DNA of 64,000 bases, from positions 22,987,754-23,051,753 of the forward strand of contig CAIIXF020000011.1 in assembly GCA_903813345.2 (NCBI GenBank), written 5' to 3'. Each line of letters begins with the position of its first letter. The stretch's first letter is position 1. The notes beneath the pieces were generated by a model. It was given only the letters and a program-made list of their open reading frames with translations. It made no database searches and was not told the DNA's origin. Position numbers and translations under genes: made by a program. Below, piece by piece: positions 56,301-64,000 of the stretch. The stretch comes from Owenia fusiformis (Eukaryota > Annelida > Polychaeta > Sabellida > Oweniidae).

Positions 56301-59300
56301 TTTATTACGCAATAAATCATAAAATCTCAGTCTTTATTCCTTAAATATAAAACATAAACTGCATATCACATGATCTTGATATTAATTATTTAGTTTGGGT
56401 TGAGGGGAAATTAAGAATATTCCGTAACCTTCTATTTTGTAATTTGTTTATTAACCATATGAGAGTGTGAATGGCATGAAAGGAGGACTAAATAGAGGAA
56501 GTGAAAGCAGAATAGTTATTTTTGTTGATGAAATGTTAAAGGTTATTATTATATTATTTATGAAATAGACAGGTTACTTTAGAGGAGATTGGAAAGATAT
56601 ATGACATTGATCCCTAATTGGTACGTAATAAATTGGTTAATTGAATTTTAATCAATTTTTTAGATTCAAAACTAAGATAGCTATGAAATTAGCTGTAAGC
56701 TATGTTTATTGCCCTGTAAATTATGTTGTGCACTACACCTACAGTTTGGTTATTTGATGTCAAATTGAACTTGACATAAAGATCAATGCAATAAACCAAA
56801 ATGTACTTTGAAGTAACATGGAATTCATGAGTTTATGTAAATACGGGTGTATCAGTATCAGTATGAAGGTTATAAGTGCATACACTTCAACACCAATGTA
56901 AATACAGAGTACGAATTTGGACAGTCAGATAATTTTATCAGTAGTGAATAAAGGACTATACTTAACTGTAGAGAATCGAATTTACATGTGAAATGTCATA
57001 AATAAAAGGAAGACTGTCATTCTCTAACAATGGCTTCATCGTCAATTCCAATTGATAAATTCAGAGATATTCTGATTTGTGAAATATGTATGGATAATCT
57101 AAATGAACCAAAACTGTTGCCATGCCAACATTCATTCTGCCTCTGTTGCCTAGAGACAATGGTGAGGAGTAACCACCGGGCAAGATTCATCACATGTCCA
57201 GTCTGCCGAGAGGAGTCAATGTTGCCCCATGGTGGCCCAAAACACCTCCGATCAAGCTTTATTATGAACACGCTTCTAGATATCGCGAGAGAAAGGAGCA
57301 TTAACTGTGACAAATGTGGAGATGAAATAAAACAACCCAGTGCTGTTTGTATAGAATGCACTAGAGGATTTTGCGACAGATGCACTAAGATACATAAATC
57401 AACACGAAAAACGGAATCACATAAAATGGTTGACTTAACTGGGGATTATAAAACTGATATACTCTCAGCAGTACAGCTTATGAATAACTCTAGTTTAACA
57501 AGAAATTGTAGACTCCACCCTAGAGAGCCCCTGAAATTCCTATGTGAAGTTGATAATATGATCATCTGCCTTGATTGCCATGTCACAAGCCATAATGGAC
57601 ATAAATGTATTGAGATCAAAACAGCCGCAGAGACATACATCAAAAAGATTCGAAATCAAATATCACCATGGCAACAAATGACATCACATATTCAAGAAGC
57701 ATTTGAGACAGCTGAATCACAAAAGAAACTAATCATAGATAACACTGAAACAATTAAAGAAAAGGTCCAGAGAGATAAGGAAGCAATTCTTAAAACAGTT
57801 CATAAACATTTTGATGACCTAACAAACTCAATTGACCACCATAAAATTGAGCAAACTGAGCCTAAAGATATAGAACTCAATGACCTTGGACTGTCAAAAG
57901 CAATTGCTGATAGCATGTTGACACAGCTCAATATCATAACAGATACTACAGACCCCATTGATATTGTAACACTCGGCATTGAACTAACAAACAATGAACC
58001 TCCCATTATTAAACCAGTTCAGATCGCACAAAAATCTCAGATGTCTTATCAGCCATCTGAAATCACCAATGGTGTCATTAAACTTGGGAAGGTATCAATT
58101 TTTGATGATAAAGATCATGAATTAGGATCTGTACACAGAAAACCTAGAAGACCTCCCAGCACATACATGGGCACTGTCGACATAGGTGTAAAAACACCCA
58201 AAAAGGCCTTTGCTCCTAAAAGGCCTCCTCGTATTATTGACACTGTGCAATCACCTTCAATACATTCATCAAAAGACCGATCCAGGAACAGCTTTAGAGA
58301 ATCAAGCAACAAAACAACCAACAGACTAGCGCAAAAAGTAAAATCAGATGCCAGACTCTATCCAGAAATTCATAACTATTCAGATGACAAGAAATATGAC
58401 ATATCCCCTTTCAAGGACATTTCCACTCATTCACAATTTGACACTTCTTCACTGAAAGACACTTCTAGTGAGGCAGATAATAAGACTCTGCCACGTGGCC
58501 ATGTGAAACCCACTGCGCCACCTATATGTGAAGATGTTACACCAAGTACTAGGCCCCAAGTGCCACCAAGGACTTACCAACTATATGACAATACATACAA
58601 CCAGGAGTACTGTGGTAACCTTATTTAAAGATATATTAAGCTAACTGAACTTGAAATTAATAAATATGGCTGTTTGCTATACAAATAGAGATCAAGAAAA
58701 TGTAATGTAAAGTGGCTCAAAAGTGAAGAAACTAGAGACCTTAAGATTGCACCAAATAGTAACCTGTACCTGTACATGTACGTGAAACATGATGCGCGCG
58801 CAACAAATCATGTAACTTTATGCTCCATTCGACACGTCTGACTTGTTTTATAATCCCGTTGACGTGTAAATTCAATAGCGCCGGGCGTTTTTGTCGTCTT
58901 GTTGTGAACCTGTACGCGAATGATTGTGAGTGAAATCAGTATTACATAACTATGTACTATTTATTTCACGGTCTCATTCATTTTACACGAGCGGCAAGAC
59001 GTGAATTTGGCACTTTACAGGTTGGTTGGAACGTGAGTTATGAACCATTGATAAATGACTAAAAAAGCAATGTGCTGTTTATTTATGTTATTAATTTAAA
59101 AGTAACATATCTGTCGAATAGCTGTGTATGTGCTATGGTTCAATAAATAACGAATCCAATGGGTAAAGTTGCAGATAATTTCAATTCGTATTGCCATTAT
59201 TGTATCACTTATGTGAAACCCATACTGTTCCGGCAGACTAGACTATTTCGCTTTCTCCTTTACATGCCAGACTGTTTTGTTCTGTTGATCAGTTGTTTGA

Positions 59301-62300
59301 TGTAAAGTATACGAAAATTAAAAAAAATCGAAAACATCAAATATCACTTTTGAAACCATGGAATATCACTTTTAATATAAAAAGTGATACTCGATGGTTT
59401 CAAGATTTCTAATATGAAAAAGTGAGATTTGATGGTTTCAAAAGTGATATTCGATGGTTGTTTTTTGCTAAAATATGATATCTTGATCCACATATCAAAT
59501 ATATCTTCAGGTGATATTCGATCTATATCCTTGCAACCATGGGATAAATGAGGGTTATGGGAGGTTCTGTATTTGGGATATATCCTATCTTGCTAAGGGG
59601 AATATAGATATCTTACCGAGGGCCCGGACGGTCCGAGGTAAGATATCATATTTCCCGAGGGATATACCCCATATTAAAAACCGAGCATCGCATAACTGAT
59701 TTATCTCATGACAAGTAAGATTTCACTAGTGCGGTTTTTAAGACACCAATAGTGCAGATTTGATTTTTAAAGTGTTCTCATTCTCATTATTTTCGAAAAA
59801 ACATCAACATTTTGGTCAAAAGAAATGCTACCGTCTGCTGCATCCATTTTGACAGTTTCGCTTTTGCAAGATATAACATATAAAGAATTGACTGTTTCTA
59901 CACTGAACAAAAACGTTTTCTCCGGAACATTGGAGCGAGAGATATACAGCGGGGGATATATATGTATGTACGGACAATCCTATGGTTTTGGAAAAATATA
60001 ATTTATATCCACTCATGGATATCAATATCTTTTCTCATTCACTGCACTTACTTGTGAAGATATCATATATCCACTCATGGACATTAATGCGTAATGATTT
60101 CCCTGGGATAAACGGACAATCCAATGGTTTTAAAAAAATATCATTTATATCCATTCATTGATAACAATATCGTCACTCATCAACTGCGCTCATGAAGATA
60201 TCATATATCCACTCATGGATATAAATGATATTTTTACAAAACCATAAGATATTCCTATATTATCCCATGGTTGCAAGGATAAAGATCGAATATCACGTGA
60301 AGATATATATTTGATATGTGGATTAAGATATCATATTTTAGCAAAAAATGTCCCAAACCATCGAATATCACTTTTTAATCAAAATTCTTTTTTTTGTTCA
60401 AATTTTTTGTCGCATTTTTTTCTTTTAATTTCTTTCAAATTACTGTTTGAATTCATTTTAAAAAAATTCAAATAAAACCAAAAAAATTTTTCAAATATAA
60501 CAAAAAAATCCAAATTTTGCAAATTTGTTTGAGCCCAAAACTTAGGATTTAGAAAGATAATAATTCATGAACGAAAAAAAGTAGGCCGAACTACTGTAGA
60601 CAGACAGGTGGGCGGTCTGATCATGACAGACCGGCAGGTTGGCAGACCGACAGGCTGGCAGACAGAACGACAGACTTGGAGTCTGACAGATCGGAATGCA
60701 GGCAGGCTGGCAGACCGGCAATTTTACAGGCCGACATGTTGGCAGACCGGCAGGCTGACATGTGTGTAGGCCGATTTAAAATATCATACTTTCATCACCA
60801 GATACCCACTAATTCCTTGTTTCGTACACGTACACGTCGACGAGTGACTAAGGACTTGTTTTAGGCGCACAAAAGGAACATTTAAAAAAACCTGTACGTG
60901 TACGTGTAATTACAGGTACACGTACAGGTCATCCGTATATCTTAAGGTCTCTAATAAATCTAAGCTACCCGCTCCCGCTGAGAAAAGGGTAAGCTAGCTA
61001 ACCACTGCACTACTAGATTTATTTCTTCTCCCCTTGAGTGTTCATTGAAGTCTGTATTAATTAAGTGTTATTGCTTAATGATTTGTGCATTTGCTTTTAC
61101 CTATGTAGAACCTGCAGTTTATTCCTTTGTTGAACTATCCATTTTAGACAGGCCCGTAGCCAGGGGGGGGGGGGGGGGGGTTCGATGGACCCCCCTGGCC
61201 AAAAAATCGTTCAACATCATGGAGAAAAAGATGGCACTACATTTGAGGATATTTAACTTACTATTAATTCCAAGCAATCTGTACATTTCATTGGAATTGC
61301 ACAGATTAGTCAGTGCTGCATAATTTGTCAACAATATACAGAGTGGGCAATAAAAATGGCACACTTTGTATCATTCTTAGAAGTATTCATGACATTTGGT
61401 TCATATCAGGACTTTTATAAATAGATTATAATGTGAGTGTCACATTTTTTGTCCACCTTGTACAAATTTTGCAGGAAATGAAACTTACTTTTACAACCTC
61501 CTTGAAATGTGAGTCATTCTCTGTCTTGTTCTGAATAAGTGATGCAGCATTTAACTGGCAGCCACAGAACCTGATGTAGGGAGTCATGTGGGGCAACTGG
61601 AAGAGGAACAAATACAGTGAGACATGGTTAAGCAAGTTCTAGCTACTAAATGAACTTAAAACAAGAACACAAATGTGTACAAAATGTCCCCACCAATGGG
61701 TGATCCCATCAAATGGTTATCCTGAAAATGAGTAGACAAGACTTTACCAACATAATTTTAATTGATCCGTCACACAGTTAACTAGAAAACATGTAAACAA
61801 GACTTTACAGACAAGATTTTAGGATGGAAAATCCAAAATGGCTTCCTTGACATTTACCCAGAATGTCAAAAAACTAATCTGTTCCTAGATTTTCATACTA
61901 AGAATCATCCCTGAAAATATGACATTGATCTACCAAATGGTTCACCTGAAAACGCGTGGACAAGACTTTACAGACAAGATTTTAGGACAGAAAATCCAAA
62001 ATAGCTGCCATGACATTTACACAGAATGCCAAAAAACTAATCAGATGTAGATTTTCACACTAAAAATCATCCCTGAAAATATGACATTGATCTACCAAAT
62101 GGTTCACCTGAAAACGCGTAGACAAGACTTTACAGACAAGATTTAGGACAGAAAATCCAAAATGGCTGCCATGACATTTACACAGAATGCCAAAAAACTG
62201 ATCAGATGTAGATTTTCACACTAAGAATCATCCCTGAAAATTTGAAATTGATCTACCAAACGGTTCACCTAAAAACGCGTAAACAAGACTTTACAGGCAA

Positions 62301-63748
62301 GATTTTAAGACGGAAAATCCAAAATGGCTGCCTTGACATTTATCCAGAATGCCAAAAAACTATTCAGATCTAGATTTTCATACTAAGAATCATCCCTAAA
62401 AGTTGATCTACAGAACGGTTCACCTGGAAATGCATAGACAAGACTTTACAGACAAGATTTTAGGACAGAAAATCCAAAATTGCTGCCTTGACATTTGCCC
62501 AGAATGCCAAAAAACTAATCAGTTCTACATTTTCATACTAAGAATCATCTCTGAAAATTTGAAATTGATCTACCAAACGGTTCACCTGAAAACGCGTAGA
62601 CAAGACTTTACAGACAAGATTTTAGGACGGAAAATCCAAAATGGCTGCCTTGACATTTACCCAGAATGCCAAAAAACAAATCAGATCTAGATTTTTATAC
62701 TAAGAATCATCCCTGAAAATTTGAAATTGATCCACCAAACGGTTCACCTGAAAACATGTAGACAAGACTTCACAGACAAGATTTTAGGACGGAAAAATCC
62801 AAAATGGCCGACAATAAAAAAGTGATTATGTGTTTTTGCTGATTTCTTCTTACAAAATTATCACATATTACTACTGTTAACAATAACATAGGCTTTTACA
62901 ACAAAGTAGATCTGAAATTATTTATAAAGCTACTAATAGTTAAAGTATGAAAACTCAAAAACACCATTCAATATGATACAAAGTATTATCGTGCGCTAAC
63001 TTTTCTTAAGACATTCAAAATGGCTGACATGACTGAGCTAACAGGTCCAAAACCTAATCAGATCTAGAATGAAGTGGGCTGAACAAGATGTTAAAGTTTT
63101 AAAAGCAACTGTGAAGCCGTTTTTCTTAAAGTTTGCAGACAAGGATTTTAGCATTTGACTTCAAAATGGCCGACAGGAAGTAGGTATCGAGTTAAAATTT
63201 TTTCATCCACATCTGTATGCACTCATAAGTTATCCCTGAAAATTTGAAGGTGATATCTGTAGCAGTTTTGGAGAAAACTCCCGGACGTACGGACAGACGG
63301 ACGGACAGACGGACGCGCCTAGGCCGACAATATGGCCCCACACTATGTGGTGGGGACATAAAAAGTTGTGAGGATCAAAATATTTTCGGGGTGGTTTTAT
63401 TTCTTGAAAAATGTATCGATTGGAAAGCTTTCATATGTTTACAGTTAAGTTGAAAAGATGAATGTATATACATGTACCATTAATTTCATGGCATTCAGAG
63501 AGAGTCCTTGAAAGACTTAATCACTCTTCTGACAATGATAAACTATGGGTCTCAACAATATAACCTCCCCCTCAGCCATCCCTCCATCAATTTCAAGAAC
63601 CAATATATTTTAGCCCAGATAGGCTTTCTATCTCATGTTGGAGTTTATTGTATAAATAATATGAAGTCTTACCATTTCACAGAGGATATCTCCTATTATG
63701 TGAATAGGCTGCCCCTCTCCTGTCATCTTCCTACGGACCCTCAGTGCT
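50285..63748 (-). CDS. ITSN: Intersectin, C-terminal DH-PH-C2 part (5' end beyond window)
   Basis: Intersectins are endocytic scaffolds whose long form is a Cdc42 exchange factor. Exons (minus strand): 63748-63673, 61596-61489, 55909-55744, 55427-55327, 55047-54976, 54781-54647, 54245-54124, 53925-53843, then 53172-53104 or 52469-52389, 50962-50789 and 50436-50285. Every junction is GT/AG and in phase. The first exons give the second half of the RhoGEF (DH) domain: [66 protein letters not shown]. The PH domain follows ([49 protein letters not shown]). Then comes the C2 domain ([57 protein letters not shown]). The N-terminal EH, coiled-coil and SH3 parts must lie past 64000. Introns contain a nested TRIM gene and several transposons. 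Confidence 0.96.
50661..50830. repeat. 85-bp tandem duplication copying the 3' end of an intersectin exon
   Basis: Copies at 50661-50745 and 50746-50830 are ~95% identical. The second contains the true end of the C2 exon (minus strand ...[13 protein letters not shown] plus GTAAGAG donor). The first carries the same coding tail and donor but no acceptor, so it is a pseudo-exon fragment ~85 bp downstream in the intron. Confidence 0.9.
51004..51082. mobile_element. Short mariner-like MITE remnant
   Basis: ACAGGGTGTCCATAGGTCTC at the left mirrors AGACTTTATGGACACCATGT at the right, with about 25 bp between. A single end of the same type (ACAGGGTGTCCATAAAGTCT) lies at about 41793. It is in an intersectin intron. 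Confidence 0.55.
51350..51810. repeat. GGTATGGCATTGGTC-type direct repeats
   Basis: Repeated words TTTGGTATGGCATTGGTC, TATATTTGGACATTTGGTAT and GGTATGGGAACA occur at ~32-bp spacing in the right part (51650-51800) and more loosely on the left (GGTATGAGAATG). They lie in an intersectin intron. Non-coding. Confidence 0.55.
52389..52469 (-). other. Intersectin C2 exon, version b (27 codons)
   Basis: The exon reads [20 protein letters not shown] and PSDEKD. It has acceptor CCCCTTCAG and donor GTAGGA, phase 1 on both sides. It is closest to the expected C2 start in vertebrate intersectins (GRLMV-x3-EGIEL). It is interchangeable in frame with the exon at 53104-53172. Confidence 0.85.
52804..52980. 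mobile_element. 177-bp pogo/Tigger-like MITE with TA duplication
   Basis: It starts CAGTAAACCCTGACTAAGTG and ends CACTTTACATGTTTAACTG, with TA on both sides (52802-52803 and 52981-52982). Same length and end type as 30452-30628. It sits between the two alternative intersectin C2 exons. Confidence 0.75.
53104..53172 (-). other. Intersectin C2 exon, version a (23 codons)
   Basis: The exon reads [20 protein letters not shown] plus KN. It has acceptor AGATCTCAG and donor GTAAGA, phase 1 on both sides. It aligns with version b over GRLLV-x3-EGI-L-x-S-D and lacks the four residues before it. Confidence 0.8.
53300..53530. repeat. Isolated hairpin-tail copy (ATATGTCACCA...TGGTGACATA)
   Basis: A decayed ACCAAATGC/ACACC run leads into GGGAGACCATAACAATATGT and CACCATTTCTGGTGGTGACA, the same tail as at 35215-35265. 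The tandem body is missing here. It is in an intersectin intron. Confidence 0.5.
57030..58628 (+). CDS. Intronless TRIM-type RING/B-box protein (532 aa)
   Basis: Probable E3 ubiquitin ligase of the tripartite-motif class. A C3HC4 RING occupies C17, C20, C32, H34, C37, C40, C56 and C59. A first B-box-like zinc motif follows (C93, C96, C107, C110, C115, C118). The B-box 2 is at ~160-195 (C160, H163, C172, C180, C183, H188, H191). A helical coiled-coil region follows at ~198-280. The C-terminal half has no NHL, B30.2/SPRY or filamin domain. It is low-complexity and rich in Lys, Ser and Pro, with [24 protein letters not shown] and [14 protein letters not shown], which look like SH3-binding PxxP motifs with a following Tyr. 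The gene has no introns and lies antisense inside an intersectin intron, suggesting a retrogene. The ATG at 57030 is the first in frame. Confidence 0.93.
   Translation: MASSSIPIDKFRDILICEICMDNLNEPKLLPCQHSFCLCCLETMVRSNHRARFITCPVCREESMLPHGGPKHLRSSFIMNTLLDIARERSINCDKCGDEIKQPSAVCIECTRGFCDRCTKIHKSTRKTESHKMVDLTGDYKTDILSAVQLMNNSSLTRNCRLHPREPLKFLCEVDNMIICLDCHVTSHNGHKCIEIKTAAETYIKKIRNQISPWQQMTSHIQEAFETAESQKKLIIDNTETIKEKVQRDKEAILKTVHKHFDDLTNSIDHHKIEQTEPKDIELNDLGLSKAIADSMLTQLNIITDTTDPIDIVTLGIELTNNEPPIIKPVQIAQKSQMSYQPSEITNGVIKLGKVSIFDDKDHELGSVHRKPRRPPSTYMGTVDIGVKTPKKAFAPKRPPRIIDTVQSPSIHSSKDRSRNSFRESSNKTTNRLAQKVKSDARLYPEIHNYSDDKKYDISPFKDISTHSQFDTSSLKDTSSEADNKTLPRGHVKPTAPPICEDVTPSTRPQVPPRTYQLYDNTYNQEYCGNLI
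58659..58664 (+). terminator. Polyadenylation signal of the TRIM gene
   Basis: AATAAA occurs 30 bp after the stop codon. The transcript would therefore end just before the transposon that starts at 58735. Confidence 0.65.
58735..60951. mobile_element. 2.2-kb element with GAGACCTTAAGAT ends and TA flanks
   Basis: GAGACCTTAAGAT at the left and ATCTTAAGGTCTC at the right are exact complements lying between TA dinucleotides. Subterminal ACCTGTACCTGTACATGTAC and its mirrored GGTACACGTACAGGT support pairing. Inside lie a further inverted pair (about 59450-59545 against 60260-60375: GATATTCGATCTATATCCTT, ATCCACATATCAAATATAT) and a CAGACCGGCAGGCTGG-rich run at 60590-60775. No transposase. It is in the intersectin intron that also holds TRIM. 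Confidence 0.65.
61153..61205. mobile_element. Truncated CAGGCCCGTAGCCAGG element end
   Basis: CAGGCCCGTAGCCAGG is followed by a G run, TTCGATGGACCCCCCTGGCC and related sequence. It is the left terminus of the 31920-32124 family, without a right end. Confidence 0.6.
61690..63362. repeat. ~160-bp tandem array with GGAC run and hairpin tail, intersectin intron
   Basis: Seven to eight units contain GACAAGACTTTACAGACAAG, ATTTTAGGACAGAAAATCCA, AAATGGCTGCC, AGAATGCCAAAAAACTAATC and AAGAATCATCCCTGAAAAT. After a diverged stretch (62820-63260) comes GGACGTACGGACAGACGGAC and a tail, ATATGGCCCCACAC-TATG-TGGTGGGGACATA. This has the same architecture as 34262-35265 but unrelated unit sequence. Confidence 0.8.
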
Positions 63749-63862
63749 CTGAAATATTACATATATTCATGAATATACACACTGATAGTACTGTACAAAA
63801 GAGGGTTATTATGCATTGCAATTAAATCAATCTGTTTGGAGGACTGAAATTAAATCATCATA

Positions 63863-64000
63863 CAGGGTGACCCCAAAAAATGCAACCCTCCATTTCTTCA
63901 ATATTTTTCTTAAATGGAGGTTAATTACTCTGAAATTTGGCACACAAGGACTTCATTCAATGTGGGATCCTCTGGCAAAGTTTCAATAATCATAGTCTTA
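63863..64000. mobile_element. Left end of a CAGGGTGACCCC-type element, cut by the window edge
   Basis: CAGGGTGACCCCAAAAAATG follows TA at 63861-63862. The terminal word resembles mariner-type ends. The other end is outside the window. Confidence 0.4.

Overview
The window is animal nuclear DNA: AT-rich, low gene density, spliceosomal introns with GT/AG borders, AATAAA signals, and very many short repeats, palindromic elements and minisatellites. The gene set (sialic-acid O-acetylesterase, intersectin, TRIM, C-type lectin, poly-C2H2 zinc fingers), the frequent ACATGTA words and the families of terminal-inverted-repeat (TIR) elements suggest a marine invertebrate, most likely a lophotrochozoan (mollusc or brachiopod type). 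An invertebrate deuterostome cannot be excluded from sequence alone.

Layout. 1-5.6 kb: fold-back elements, a single-coding-exon 19-finger zinc-finger gene (2180-3979, +), a tRNA-derived SINE and a 1 kb inverted-repeat element. 5.98-10.04 kb: a 4 kb composite element with long terminal inverted repeats and a 6-bp target duplication, packed with nested hairpin repeats. 10-15 kb: tandem repeats and three phase-compatible minus-strand exons of a broken gene. 15.25-19.13 kb: a 3.9 kb DNA transposon with roughly 660-700 bp inverted repeats and a 201-aa Cys/His protein. 19.2-19.4 kb: a possible tiny secreted-peptide gene. 22.4-22.9 kb: a 500-bp palindromic element. 23.4-26.1 kb: a paralogous 20-finger gene with an amplified leader and decayed fingers downstream. 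26.7-27.5 kb: an 827-bp palindromic element.

27.9-36.0 kb (-): a complete 10-exon sialate O-acetylesterase gene whose exons sum exactly to 562 codons. Its introns hold at least three TIR elements and a large tandem array. 37.3-43.3 kb (+): a 3-exon secreted protein with a Cys-rich PAN/apple-like segment and a C-type lectin domain; its introns hold a palindrome, tandem duplications and a minisatellite. 44.6-45.3 kb: a dead LINE reverse transcriptase. 45.4-46.0 kb: a second copy of the lectin promoter without a lectin.

50.3-63.7 kb (-, continuing off the right edge): the DH-PH-C2 end of intersectin. It has two interchangeable versions of one C2 exon, a partially duplicated exon, and a 34-bp minisatellite that appears to have grown out of its own last codons. 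An intronless TRIM gene (57030-58628, +) sits in one of its introns.

Functional links between the genes are not evident. The window reads as independent genes embedded in TE-rich DNA. The most unusual content is exon-level innovation in intersectin and the zinc-finger pair, and the group of palindromic transposons with clear 5- or 6-bp target duplications.
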